A stretch of DNA of 64,000 bases from Zoroaster sp. YZ-2022 (GCA_029582265.1 CM055819.1:9546135-9610134), one strand, 5' to 3'. Counted from the stretch's first letter, positions 49,451 to 62,395 are shown. Notes: generated by a model not told the origin, from the letters alone. Program-made: numbers and translations.

Positions 49451-50260
49451 ATCAGCAATTCAGTGATTTGCAGTCAACATAAGGCGACAAAGGCATTGTG
49501 CAATCTAATATACTGCCATCAACATTTTAAGATAACAAGTGTCATTAGAGGCCACTTTGTTGATCACATTTGAAATGATACTATCCACTTATGTATATAC
49601 ATATATGTACATTAGTTTCCTACAGCAGTGAAATTGATTAATTAGTGACAGCTAGTCCCCTCTAATGTCAATAATCAACCTTATATTCTTCTGGATTACT
49701 AGTCTCATATCTAGCAGCATTATACTGACAAGGGTGCATCACACATACAATGTATATTTTGTGTTTGTATGTAGAGGTACTCTGCACATTAGAGTATTGT
49801 TAATAACTTTTAGTTGAATTGTGCAGTCAACACTATGCACCATGTGCGTTGCCCTACAATCAAGCATTGAAATTCAGATCTTGCATGGAAAAGATTTCCA
49901 TTACTACATTTTATGTCTGCAATTGCTTGTTTTTCTGACCTTCCAAAAAATAATACATGTGTTTATTTTATCTAGCTTTAAGCCTGGTCAAACTAAACAC
50001 AAATATTTAAGTAAAGTAAACATCAAGGTTATCTAGCAGGAATTACTCACTGTAATTAAATGTTGAAGACACAAATTCCATTGGCTTTTGCAATAATTAA
50101 CCAGGTTTAAGGTCCAATTCAAATGATCACGTTCCCATAGACTGGCATTCATCTCCTGTCAATAAACAGGGTTGCTGTGAGGCTATGTGATTGATGTAAA
50201 CTTTATCAAAAAACATGCAATCTTAAAGTGAAATAAATGTATTTATGTCTTGAGTTTGTC
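49451..50260 (+). other. Probable TMF1 3' untranslated region
   Basis: AT-rich sequence after the stop codon with no coding signal. An AATAAA hexamer at 50232-50237 followed by T/G-rich sequence would make a UTR of roughly 800 nt. This end is an inference; other AATAAA-like sites occur further on. Confidence 0.4.
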
Positions 50261-52916
50261 AATTATAGAATTTGAAATTCTACAATTTGTCAATGAAATA
50301 TTAACACTTTTGTGTTTTAAACAGATTTTTTGATTAAGTTTAGTTTGTTACTGAAACTTAAATATTTTGAATAAGAAATATTTACATTATGTGTATTTTT
50401 ATTTATGAAAATGACTGAATGGCAACTCGAGAAAACTTCACAAAATAAAGATTTCCTCACAGTATTCGCACTGTGCACAAGCTGTTGAGGGCGCATGTTG
50501 TTAGACCACTGTGGGCAAAAGGGCAGCGTGCGTCGCGTTTGGCGTATTTTGCAGTTGATGTGCGTACAAGCGGAATATCTCCAGCGATCATTGGCTGGTA
50601 CAATGTGCACTAAGCGGATATGGTAAGGTGTAGAACAACCAATGAACGACTTCCTGTAGCACATTACATCATTGTATCTGTAGACAAGACTGAGTGAACC
50701 AACAAAATGATGACAAATACTGTCAACTAAATTAAAGGTTTAAAGGAAAGATAAAACATTGGTAATTATCAGATTTTCAAATTAAAAAATTATCTAAAAA
50801 ATATTTCTTGGTGTAAAATTGGTACACATGTCAATCATCCTGAGAAATTACTTCTCCTGAAGTGCTTTCATCTTAGAGAAAACTGGAATTTTTATGTTTA
50901 ATTTACAAAAAGTTGCAGAACGTAAAATAAATATAACAAAACATTTTTTTTTTAAATGTAAACGTTTTGCATTGTTTTCTCAAAACCATGAGCTCCTATC
51001 ACAAGTTAGTTTAATAATGTCTTGAAAACTAGAGGGTTGAAATTTGTGTTCCATACCAAATAACGATGATGTACCTTCCCTTTAAAACCTAACTCATTGT
51101 CATGCTCATTGTGAATGCACACATGTGAATGCACACATGTGAATGTAAATTACTGTACAAAGCATCTTATCTTGTACATATTGGCTATTTATTCTGTTGC
51201 TGTTTAATGAAATAGTTTCATTGGGAAATATCTATATATATACTAAAAACAATTGAGGGAACACCGGAATAATCTCAGTTAAAGCAAGATCATTTATTTC
51301 AGATAAACACAATGTTTCACAGAATTGATGAGAAACAACTGCACAATGAAACAGATGATAAAGGATGCATGTAGTGATTACACATTTCATGACATGACTA
51401 CTGAAAGAGAGAGGGGGTTGCAAATGAAAATCCCGGTTCATGGAACATTTCAAACCTATTTGATGTTAAAAATCCAGTGTTCCCTAAATTGTTTTGAGTA
51501 GTATATATATTGAATAGGGGATTCCATGTCATTAAATTTTATCCATGTTAGAACCAATTCATTATGTAAATGTTTTGCTTTGCTACACTAAGTTTTTTAT
51601 TTATATACAATGTGTGTAAACAGAAGTCTATTTATACCTACATGAAGTGTGCCAGCCTGCTGTAATCCATACCACGGCTCCCTCTGCTGTGGGGCATCAT
51701 GGGGGGTCTCATGTGATCCGAGGCTTGACGCGCATTGCAAGGCCATACCATTAATGTGACAGGGCAAGTACACGTGTGGCACAATTCATGTGGGTAATAG
51801 ACTTCTGGTGTAACCCATGTTTTGCTTTAGCAGTGTTGTACTTAATGATAGGCATATAAAAACTGTATTAGCCAAAAATGCATGAACACCGAGCAGTTGT
51901 TTTGATGTTTAATTCCCAACAATGAAATCATTTGATTTATCTACTAGTGGTATTAATTATTCAAATATATTATACATATTTTTTTATTCATTTCTTTTCC
52001 ACTTGTGGATTTCCTCCACCCTTGTATAAAGCTTCTGTATTTTTAGTAAATATTAAAGAAATTCATTTTCAACAAAGTATATGTAATAAAGATGTTAAAT
52101 TTGGGGTAGATATTAAAACAGTATGAAATTAATTACAAACAAGAGTTTCTGCTTTTCATTTGAGATTTTGTTGTCATAAAATACTGTATGTATATGTATT
52201 ATGCAAAGTTAGTAAATGAAACAACTTAACATATTCCATAGATTCAAACATTTCATCTCTTTTATTTCCATACTTGTTCAAATTACTATGTAAATCCAGG
52301 AAAAAGAAACTTACCCTGGTCAGGTTTAATACAATAACAATTTAACTCTCGAATAGGAGATTACTTTTGGCGGTCTCATTGCTCATCTCATGTGACAATA
52401 CTGTTTGTGAAATGTGGAATTCATTAAATTAACTAAATTCTTTGTATAGCTGTCTGTACATGCAATCTTCAAATCACTCTTGTAAAGATTATTCTCAAAA
52501 CTGAAAAACATCACTTCAAATTGAATAGAATAGAAATAGATGTGCCCAACACAATATTTGTTTCTAAAAGCTTGTCTGATGTACTGCTAATAGTTGTCTT
52601 GTGAAACCTTGGATTTGGTGAATCAGTCAGTAACTAATTGTTACTGACTCAATTTCTATGCACTGTCTGCATTTGAATATGGGATAGAATAATATGGTGG
52701 GTCAAGAATTGGAGAAATGACACCTAAGATTATCAGTTTAGGTATTCAGGCTTTTTAAATCACTTAAAAATAAACAAATTTAAATTTTCCAGTAACAAGC
52801 CTGTCATCAAATTGACAGTTTGGAAGTACCAGTGTGATAATGTCGCAAACATGGGACAATCTTGTGTCAACCATGTGACAGAATTTGCCACCTCTGACTA
52901 ATAGTTTGATTGGTAA
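50261..52916. other. Convergent intergenic sequence
   Basis: Between the TMF1 and ATP5PD 3' ends. AT-rich. A 73-codon frame (51453-51232, -) and others lack domains. The ATP5PD 3' UTR should begin below 53206, but its end could not be placed. Confidence 0.4.
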
Positions 52917-53090
52917 AACTTGTAGCTTTGCATGGTGAGGAGGATAGGTAAGACTAAATTGCGGTGACACCATGTGAAATGCTCAATTGAGTAGTAATTA
53001 GTTCTAACTCTAGTTCTTTTCAGAATTAATTACTACTCAATTGAGCATTTCACATAATTGAGTCTTACCTAATAGTTTGATTGGCAAATA
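52917..53090. mobile_element. Foldback repeat of the CACCATGTG family
   Basis: Arms starting taggtaagact and running to tagtaattagttct, with inverted counterpart to 53072. It has the same ordered phrases as 18490-18640. It lies just below the ATP5PD stop codon and may be in its 3' UTR. Confidence 0.65.
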
Positions 53091-53205
53091 TCTACTGGCC
53101 TAATTCAACACAACAACAGCATCAATGCAATATGCATCCCTTTACATCTAAAAGAACTTGTTAAAATCTTGTCTTGTGAAGGGGTATCATCATCATGGTT
53201 TGTCG

Positions 53206-53334
53206 TTATTCCCAGACAGCGTAATGGGGCCACCATGGGTATTTCTTCTTGCGTTCTTCAATTTGAGGGAAGTACTCCTCGTGTTCCTCTGCTGTCATTT
53301 CTTCAAAGGGGATCATATTGTTGAATTTTTCAAC
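53206..53334 (-). CDS. ATP5PD: ATP5PD terminal exon
   Basis: A 129-nt exon after the acceptor CTATCTGTAG. It codes for VEKFNNMIPFEEMTAEEHEE then YFPQIEERKKKYPWWPHYAV, WE and TAA. MIPFEEMT and KKKYPWWPHY are the family signatures. Confidence 0.92.
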   Translation of the reverse strand, partial: VEKFNNMIPFEEMTAEEHEEYFPQIEERKKKYPWWPHYAVWE

Positions 53335-56300
53335 CTACAGATAGAAGCAGATATAAATAACCTTATTTGAAGCTTAATAACACTTTCAATATGTCAATTT
53401 GACTGTCATTTTGTGCATGATTCCTTTAAATAATAAGCCTATTTTGATTGCATATTTACTTAATAAGCTTGGGTGATGCCAGGTTGATAATGAGAATCAA
53501 AAGCCTGATTCCACTATTTTGAAAATCCTTTTATTGGTCGCATGCTATCTGGTATGATGCTTTTGTTTCTGCAACTTGATCTTTATGAAATAGTGCTTTA
53601 TAAGAAATTATTATTACCTATGGTCTTTCAAAAGTCTACAGTCTTTGGACTTGCAAATGCCAGCATAGGCTTTTATTTAAGAAAGTTTTTCAACAGAAAT
53701 TTTGTGCATGAAGCTTGGAATTAGTTACGAATATTCACACATTTCTGTAAAAGCCTGAGCCTTTATTGTAATGACACATGTATGAAATAAACTGAGATCT
53801 GCATTACTGAAAAAAAAAAAAAAAAGTATATGTATCATTACAAAGAAACTTAAGTATTTTTTCTCAGAACAATTTGAGTTGGTAATTTTGTTTGAACCAC
53901 TATTAACACCAAATTCACTTTGCGGTGAAATTTCAATAAATGAAATTTTGGGAAATTTGCATCAAAGTGTACTATGCTATTCCAATAAAAAAATTAAATA
54001 AATGAAATGAAAAATACAATGAAAAATAATAAGCAGGTGATCAATCAGGCGATCAATAAAAGGATTTTCAAAATAGTGGAATCAGGATTTTGATTCTCAC
54101 TTTGGAGTCATTACCAATCTCGAATCAATATGCAATGAAACTAGGCTTATTAAATAAATTTGCATAAGTCAGTGAACGATTTCCCCTGTATCGCATCGCA
54201 AAATGCGACATAATTTGGACAATAGGCGATGGAATTTCAAACAATGCATCGCAGATTTTTCAATACAAATTGCAACAGATTTTTTCACTATTGTGGTTTA
54301 ATAATAAACATTTTTGAAATCATATTCACAAACCTTTCCCGAAATAACGTTTACATGTATATTTCCGACCAAAAAATATCACGGGATCTGTCCCGACTGG
54401 GTTTGTTTCCGTGTGTCCAGACCACGCCGGGGGTACGTCCGTGTGACGTACGTGGTCAACGATGACATCACGACGCGACGGTGTTGATGCAACAGTGAAT
54501 TCGTGCACTTGTTTTACCTATGTGTATCCGTACATGCAACTTTATTTCCCAGCAATCCATAAGGATTTTATCCACAATGCCTAAAATGTGCATGCAATAT
54601 TTTTCTGCTGATGAATTAACTACGGGCGAAATTCCCTAAACGGAAAACACGCACCAACCGCCCAGTTTTTTGTTTAGCTTCGCACGTGTTTATTTTGTCT
54701 TCTGCCGAGTTTGGGTGTTAGAACATTGAGCAATTGAGCCACCCCCTATACACAATAGTACCGTGTTCAGTTCACACGTGCGCTTTCATACGATCACTAC
54801 AGGAACTCTAGAAACGTTACAATGTTGTTTTATAATAAAAGTTTTTGAACATTTAACACAATGAGCATTCATTTATATATGTAGTGGTGAGATTTAGAAT
54901 CATTTCGGCACACAATATGATTGCACATTCAACCATGGTGAGCCACTCATTTTCCTGACAAATTTTTAATAATCAAAATCAAGCTTGAGCATACCACAAA
55001 GTAACGTTCACTTTGAAAAGCACCCGAACATGTCGCAGTCGGTAATTTGTTTTCGTGATATTGCCTCTGTTTTAGCGATCGATATAACAGTGTAAACAAA
55101 AAAGAAAATGGACGGAGGACTAACTTTCATGAATGACTGCAATTTGGCAAAAATAATGAACAAATTGGCCTAGAAGAAAGAAACACATGAATTTTTTTAA
55201 CACCTGTGGCTCAATGTCCGGAAATTAAAGATGATTATTTCTGGTAAAATTTGGACATTCATATTATGAACCAAACGACAGTAAAGCTTTGAAAAACAAC
55301 ACCTTTACCTATGCACATTACATACTGTAATTTTAGGAATTTTTAAATTTGCTACACAAAATTCACAGATTGCTATACAAAAAGATTATTTTGCTATGCA
55401 AATTCATTTTTTGCATCGCAGTTTTGCTATGCAAAATTTTTGAACGAAATCGTTCCCTGTAAGTTGTGCTATGCTATTTAGTCATGTTACACAAATGAAA
55501 GACATAGAATTCAAGGTAGAATAACATGTTGCAAATTTCAAAGAAAAAATATTTCATGCACTGATAATAAATTAATCTGAATCTAACCCTGGTCCCAGCC
55601 CACATTTAGGAACACTGAAAATGTGGGCATGTTTTTTTTATATTGTGTGAATATGTCTGAGGGAATTCATAGCTCATCCTAGTATCATCCAGGTAGAGCA
55701 TGATACAAAAAATTACTCACAAACTAAGCCATAAATACATTAATATTATACTCACTCTTAATACCTTTCCCAAAATCTATAATTGGATAGCGTCTGACAA
55801 ACAAGTAGCTTTTCATCTACAGTAAGGATTTAATAATAATAATAATGGACACTTATATTGCGCCGGTATCCACCAAGTTTGACGCTCATGGCGCATGAAC
55901 ATTATTACCCCTGTCATCCGACAAGTTATATCATTCTTAGAACCGTCTCAACTCCCTGGGGAGTATGCAACCCATGCTGCCAAATATGTAGCGCAACGAG
56001 CTTAATCAAACACAATTACCATCTCTGCCCTCAAAGGTCCCCATTTATACTCCTGGGTGAAGAGAAGGAATTATACTTAAGTGTCTTGCTCAGGGACACA
56101 AGTAGTTAGTACCACGGTCGCCGCCAGGATTCGAACCCACATTCTGATGACTCGGCCATCAGAACACAAGTCCGATGCACTAAACCGCTCGACCATGGCA
56201 CCCCATTTCTCCTTAAACTAGCAAAATTAGATTTTTGCTTCCTTTTCCCAGATCGGTATGTTGGGCTATAGGATTTTAAAATTGTACAACATTCCCAAAT

Positions 56301-58780
56301 ATGGAGAAGTGTTTATGAATATAAATCCTTGAGTATTATACCTCTTGCTGATATTGAGTAATACGTTGATCAGATCCTTTCTTGAACTCTGCTGCCAATG
56401 TATCCTGTTCATAATCACAATATATAGTGTTTATATGTCACTATGAATCAAGACAAACATCCACATTCATCTGCAGACCTGCTCAATCAATCACAACTAG
56501 TAACACAAGATACAATAATCAACTACAGTCATAATGGGGCAAAGGGGGCGTGTGCCCCTCCCCTGTTTTTATCACCATGCATGTTAATTTACCAATCTAG
56601 GTTTTTTATTGTTAATGTACCACCCCTTCTTTACATGGGCTCCCATTTTTCTAGACCCTCCTTCCCATCAGTTCGAATCAAATAAACAAAATTTTAAAAA
56701 TGGTAGACCAATTAATAAAATTATAAATGGATACATGTACTATAAAGTGACTGAATTAAAAATGCCTTAACATTCTAAACAACATTAACCCTCCTACTAT
56801 AGCTACACTTTAGCGGCAAGTAGCTATAGAGGTCAAAAACCAATCAACTGCTTGTTTTGACTGTTGACCCAAATGTGGTTGACTGGTTTTTACTGTCATT
56901 TTGACCACCCTGAATAATACCAGACAATGCTTTTACTTGTAAAAAATGGTTGACTCATTATGACATGTAAATGTACTTACTACACGTCAAGGTTTGACAG
57001 TGCACTAGATATACCTTAGCAAGTATATCAACATTTTGATGGATTTTGACCCTTGTAGTAGTAGGAGGGTTAATGTACTTACTACACGTCAAGGTTTGAC
57101 AGTGCACTAGATATACCTTAGCAAGTATATCAACATTTTGATGGATTTTGACCCTTGTAGTAGTAGGAGGGTTAATGTACTTACTACACGTCAAGGTTTG
57201 ACAGTGCACTAGATATACCTTAGCAAGTATATCAACATTTTGATGGATTTTGACCCTTGTAGTAGTAGGAGGGTTAATGTACTTACTACACGTCAAGGTT
57301 TGACAGTGCACTAGATATACCTTAGCAAGTATATCAACATTTTGATGGATTTTGATCCTTGTAGTAGTAGGAGGGTTAATGTACTTACTACACGTCAAGG
57401 TTTGACAGTGCACTAGATATACCTTAGCAAGTATATCAACATTTTGATCCTTGTAGTAGTAGGAGGGTTAATCAGGCAAAATGTTTGTAAGAAGGCATTT
57501 TAAGTCACAAATAAAGTGAACTAACCACATACACACTGATCTCCAATTAATGATAAGACATTTGAGACACTAATGGCAGCAAACTTACTGGTCATCTCAT
57601 GGTTTATGTAACTTTGAACAAGATACCGAGAACAATGGAAAATGTCCACTGCCACCAGCGTCTTAAAAGTCTTCCATTATTCAATACTGATCCATCACTA
57701 TTTCATTTCCATATCCATTCAATGCCAGGGTCAGAAAAGTACATTTTAGATGAACATGAAAGGTTCCTAGACAGGTTCCACTGAATTTATATGGCAACAT
57801 TGTATTCATTTTGGTTCCACCATTCAATCAGCAAGGAACATAACATGTATGCAAGCTAAGCTTTGATGTATCAATGAATACTGGATCCTTTTAGGAAAAC
57901 AGTCAAACAATCATCTCTCAATCAATCAGAATAGCTACAGCTGTGGGATAATAAACAGATGTTTCAGTTGATTTTTAACTTGAAAAGAAATAAACTTTTG
58001 AATTCCAATTTTTAGGAGTCATCAAAATTGTACATTTTAACAATCAGACATCAAACAAAACATTTCCTTGTTATGACAGACTAACCAACAAATGGAATTT
58101 AATTCCATATTAAACAAATGCATTAATTCATTCAATGTCTAATTTCAATTGTACAATTTGGCAACCCAACAAATATAGCTCATTCCAATTTCATTATACG
58201 TAACAAGATAAAATAGGCTTGAACATCTTAGCACAATAACTTGTAAAACACAAAGACCAAATAAGGAGACCAAATAAGGAGACCAAGTATAGAAACCCTG
58301 TGTTAACCTACCATTTCTTTTGACTGTTGATCAATCTTGGCTGATGCTGTGTCTTTAGGGTAAGGTACCTTTACTGACTCAAACTGTAACAAAATACAAC
58401 ATTCAGCCAAACCTTAGTTTATACAGGAAATTATCAACAGTTATGACTGAGCAAAAAACTCCAAACAATCAATGCGAACAAATTTGATAACTGGTCTATA
58501 CACCTTTAACACTGTGAAACCATTATGGATTTTTCCCATACAGATCCATATAATCAAACTGAGGCTGGAAGGGAAAATAGTCTGGCCTATTTTATAAATT
58601 TAGAATCAGCTCTATCCCCATACAGGGAGTCAGACAAGGACAATTCTTTTGAGTATTATATACAGAATGTTAGCACAACTGACCTGCTTCTCAAACTTGT
58701 CAACAAGGCCTAGGACAGGAACAGCTTTCTTGTAGTATGCCCAGTCAATTGGTGGTGGCTGCTCAGAGGTCATGGATAGC
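53206..58780 (-). CDS. ATP5PD: ATP synthase peripheral-stalk subunit d (ATP5PD), 5'-incomplete
   Basis: Subunit d is part of the mitochondrial F1Fo peripheral stalk. Four consecutive coding exons are seen on the - strand: 58780-58684, 58383-58312, 56404-56342, 53334-53206. Phases agree (first exon enters after a split codon, the rest are phase 0). Diagnostic matches to the human protein are PPPIDWAYYKKAVPVLGLVD against NPPAIDWAYYKANVAKAGLVD, FNNMIPFEEMT against MKNLIPFDQMT, and KKKYPWWPHY near the C-terminus against KKKYPYWPHQ. The stop is TAA at 53208-53206. The roughly 40 N-terminal residues (the human TIDWVAFAE segment) were not found in 58781-64000 and may lie beyond the window. The gene is convergent with TMF1. 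Confidence 0.88.
53413..54163. mobile_element. TIR element (about 130-bp arms) in the ATP5PD last intron
   Basis: Arms 53413-53545 and 54030-54163 are inverted copies. The shared core TGATTCCACTATTTTGAAAA continues to tccttttattg. The interior contains a polyadenylated-looking segment ending at 53826. Confidence 0.65.
54170..55459. mobile_element. TIR element with 5-bp TSD (TAAGT)
   Basis: Ends CAGTGAACGATTTCCCC and (inverted) CAGGGAACGATTTCGTTC. TAAGT at 54165-54169 and 55460-55464. Subterminal gcatcgcaaaatg motifs at both ends. 54530-54760 has an inverted relative at 59935-60175. No transposase seen; superfamily not assigned. Confidence 0.7.
55829..56205 (-). mobile_element. tRNA-derived SINE, copy 2 (best preserved)
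   Basis: On the - strand: tRNA-like head from 56204 with tggtcgagcggtttagtgca (A box region) and GTGGGTTCGAATCCTGG (B box), a unique body, gcgcaatataagtgtcc, then an (ATT)n tail at 55846-55829. It lies in the ATP5PD intron. Confidence 0.82.
56342..56404 (-). CDS. ATP5PD: ATP5PD exon with AEFKKGSDQRITQY
   Basis: A 63-nt exon, phase 0 to 0, between TTATGAACAG and GTATAA. It codes for DTLAAEFKKGSDQRITQYQQ then E, aligned with human CAEWVSLSKARIVEYEKE. Confidence 0.87.
56789..57467. mobile_element. TTAA-flanked element with CCCTCCTACTA ends and a 102-bp array
   Basis: TTAA at 56785-56788 and 57468-57471. Both ends read CCCTCCTACTA inward. The interior is about 4.5 copies of a 102-bp unit. Confidence 0.78.
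56972..57466. repeat. 102-bp tandem repeat, about 4.5 copies
   Basis: Unit starts TAATGTACTTACTACACGTC and ends with the element terminus TAGTAGGAGGGT. Starts fall at 57071, 57173, 57275 and 57377. 102 is a multiple of three, which keeps a 151-codon - strand frame open. Confidence 0.95.
57475..58311. other. ATP5PD intron, unassigned part
   Basis: AT-rich; no feature recognised. Confidence 0.4.
58312..58383 (-). CDS. ATP5PD: ATP5PD exon with FESVKVPYPKD
   Basis: A 72-nt exon, phase 0 to 0, between TTGTTACAG and GTAGGT. It codes for FESVKVPYPKDTASAKIDQQ then SKEM, aligned with human KFNALKVPVPEDKYTAQVDAEEK. Confidence 0.88.
58684..58780 (-). CDS. ATP5PD: ATP5PD exon with PPPIDWAYYKK
   Basis: A 97-nt exon between the acceptor ATCTGACTAG and donor GAAGCAG|GTCAGT. 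It codes for LSMTSEQPPPIDWAYYKKAV and PVLGLVDKFEKQ. It enters with one base completing a split codon, as expected for the homologous human junction (TSR|LAALP). Confidence 0.9.
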
Positions 58781-60920
58781 CTAGTCAGATTATAAGAAAC
58801 ATCAACATTAAATCAAGAAAAGAAAAAGAAAGTGATGAAAGTTCTGATGAATATAAATTATACAAAATTATGGTACCAATTGTTATATATGGATATATCC
58901 TGCCATTTACCATCGGTCAATTCAGTAATGAAAAGGACAAAACTCTCTCGCATTTTATTTTTACATTTTGCCTATACATGATTATGTCTAACATAATTAA
59001 GCAAGACATGCATTTACAACAATTTGCACTGAACAATTTGTCAAATTCATTACCAGTCTCATTTTTGCCAAAACAAAATTTGCAAGGGTTTCAAGGGTCC
59101 AATTGCCAATAGACCTCACTCAAAGGCAGAAGGTCACTCACTGGTTTATGTATGCATGCTACATGTTCAACCCTTTCTAGACCTTATACATACTATGTCA
59201 CAAACTGAAGGGTAACCTCACTCAAAGGCAGAAGGTCACTCACTGGTTTATGTATGCATGCTGCATGTTCAACCCTTTGAATGTGCATGTCTACAGCACA
59301 CATAAATGTACAGATGAGTGACCTTAATGAAGGCACCCTTCTGATTTTCACGTCATCGCATAAGGTATATAAAAACTACCAATGACCATACCCCACCATA
59401 ATACACCTAGTGTCCAGAGAATTCCTTGTTTAGCTGCTCACCATAATATTGAATACCCATTGTGCATTCCAACTCTCATGCAAGGCCATTCATCATCATT
59501 AGCCCCATGAGTACAATGGCCCATACTATTGTACTTGTATTTATTAGTGCAAAAGCCAAGATTGTCTACATCTTCATCACCATGAGAATGCCAAATACAT
59601 TCTTCTATAAAGTTCTAGCCCCATTCTAGGGCCAATACACTGGACTTCCTCCATACCCTTGGCCCTATCCCCACATGTACACTGTACAAAAAAGGGGTGA
59701 TTTTTTCAACTTATTACAATCTAAAATTTTGTGATTAGGTAAGCTTGCTGTGATTAGGTAAGCTTGCCCAAGCAGACACCTTTGGCATGAATTTCGCTAT
59801 TGTGAGATTGGTAATTTGGGGGAAATTTTAATTTTATTATTGTTTCTTTTTAAATTTGAAAAATGTTTTGAAAATTTCATGAAAGTTATCCTATCAAAGC
59901 GTATGTGTGAACTTCACATGGTACTACTTTTGTAGGGGTGGCTCAATTGTCAATTGCTCCACCCCCTGATTCAGGAGGGAAAAAAACATATGCGAAGCTA
60001 ATAAACTGGGCGGCTGTTGCATATTTTCAGGGATTGCACTCCGGCATCGTTCGTTAGCAGAAAAAAAAAATATTGCATTCACATTGGATTTGGGGCATTG
60101 AGGTGAAAATCCTTACAGATTGTGTGGGAAATAAAGTTGCATTCACGGCGTGTGTTTGTGGGATCTCGGGATTTCTCATCGTGATTTAGCGTGCGCAATG
60201 AGTGCCAGTTGGCTTCAACCAGGACAATTGCTACTAGTACTACACAAGTCAGGGTGCAAGTTTGTTAGCGCCTTGCATAATTCAGGAAATCGTCTCCATG
60301 CAAGTTAATGTCTCTTGATCACCAAAGTACTTTGCCTTGATGTAAGTTTGCTACATGTTTGCTACATGATCAAAGCAAATAGATTACACACCATTTTTGC
60401 CTTGCCAATTGTGCTTTTTGCCATAACAAAAAAACACACTTGGAATTTTAAGGATCGCTATTATTTGCGCTCCTCGGACAATTTTCAGGAGCGCGGAGGA
60501 GCACATGCACATTATTCAGCATGAATGGCATGAAAAGTTTGTACACAGATTGGCCGTTGCTCTGAGAAATGTCGGGGAAATCCTCTTTTTTTAGACATCT
60601 TTCAGCAAAAATCGTTTCTCCAAGAGGCAGTTAAGAAGTTACAGTGCCTGCATTTCCTCGGTTCAGCCAACAAAGACAGGTAAAAAAAAAGAGAAAATCC
60701 AGTGCAAACTTTACAGGTATATGAACTGGAAGAACTCTTGGTCAGGACCCTAACGGAAGTGTACTTTGCACTGTACAGTCAGTGCACAACGTCCGAGTTA
60801 ATGAAGCTGCGAGTTAAGAAAATATGAGTGTTTGAAAGTGCTCTCACGAAAACTGTCTGTTCAGTAGCAAATGCTTTCACTATGCCTATTTTTAAGTTTA
60901 GTCTTAAAAGTGCTACCATT

Positions 60921-60960
<40 letters not shown>

Positions 60961-62120
60961 ATTATAGGACCGAAACTGATGGAACATTATCTTCAAATGT
61001 TGTTCTCACTAAATTAAAAATTAAAATAATCGCTTTGACGATATATATATAAATTTGGGAGAAAACTTTTTAAAATTTGGTATAAATCCAACATATTTTG
61101 CCGATCCCTTCATGTCATTCACGCCCCTGTTTCCCGTGGGTTGGGGACTTAAAAAGGTTAAATATAGTATCTTGAAGTATCACGCTATCGTTATATAAAA
61201 ACAAATTCACTGCAGTTCAACAGAACAAACCTTTTTTCTTTCCTTAAAAAACCTTATATTTACTTATTTTTGTTAAAAGTTAAGACACGCTTATGACGTC
61301 AAACTTGCAGAGAAAGATAAATACGGGCTTAACACGCCACATGTCATTGTTACTATGTTCTATATCTATGGGTTTATTGCACACGCAAGATTCAAAGGGA
61401 GCGTATATACGCATGGCTAAGCGCGTGCATGGCGCACATTGGAATATTACTGTTTTTAGTGTTCTAGCCTGTGATTGGTCAGTTTTTGGCACTGTGTGAT
61501 ATAATCTAGTTATTTCCAACGTAAATAAACAATCATTCCAGTCTAAATTCAACTTTTGTAGATCTTTCAAAATGGTCATAAGCGAGTGGCGAAATTACGA
61601 TGACAACTCCTAAACTCGCCATTGCGTTAATTGCACCTGTTCATATGTGCACGAAGGCAATCACATAATTGGAACAGCTTCAGAAATGGCCGTTCCTCCA
61701 AGTAAAACCGAAGTCCGATGGATTCAACATACATGGAATATATATTCAGTTAATTACACTTCCTCCACCTGCGATATATGTAACAATAACGGTAAGCACA
61801 GTGTGCGGAAGAGCATGGCTGACGTGCTGGGTGGAGCTAAACCTTAGACTAGCCACCTGTCATTTCCATCGTCAGTTGCGAGCTATGGGTGGAGCAAACA
61901 TAATCCACGTGCTTCAATACAATGCTTACGTTTCATTTTACTGTGTGTGGCATGACGGTCTGTTTTTAACACGCAGTGTATAACCTAATTACATATTTCA
62001 CCACTTATCGTTAACTCGCCACTTCATTAAAATTGAGTTATTGTATAGTCGCCACCCAGTAATTTAACTAATTTATATAATTAAAACCACATTTTTAAAA
62101 CAAACAGTTTACAAATAACT
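58781..62120. other. Upstream region or first intron of ATP5PD
   Basis: No recognisable exon for the missing N-terminus. Contains a direct repeat of about 65 bp (59109 and 59216), an inverted relative of a transposon segment (59935-60175) and an (AT)n tract at 60925-60957. Confidence 0.4.
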
Positions 62121-62123
62121 TAT

Positions 62124-62395
62124 GATAGTATTTTGAAGGTTAGAGCCTCCTGCACACCCTCTGACTTAGCGGTGCCTGGTCCAAGACGTCATTCATCATT
62201 TAAATGGGCACTATAATATACTGCATATTACGCATATGATACGCAAAAAATGTATTTTTATAAAATTATTTTAAAAATACTGGAACCCTAATGACCGGGA
62301 TAAGTATGATAGTATTGTGAAGGTTAGATCCTCCTGCACACTCTCTGACTCTGAGTGCATGGTCCAAGACGTCATTCATCATTTAAAGGGGCACT
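62124..62395. repeat. Direct duplication of about 95 bp, 182-bp spacing
   Basis: gatagtattttgaaggttag at 62124 and a near copy at 62306, both followed by ctcctgcaca and gtccaagacgtcattcatca. Confidence 0.85.

Noticed and set aside
56958..57413. 151-codon - strand frame with 34-residue repeats
   Set aside because: 102-bp tandem units inside a TTAA-flanked element; no protein features.
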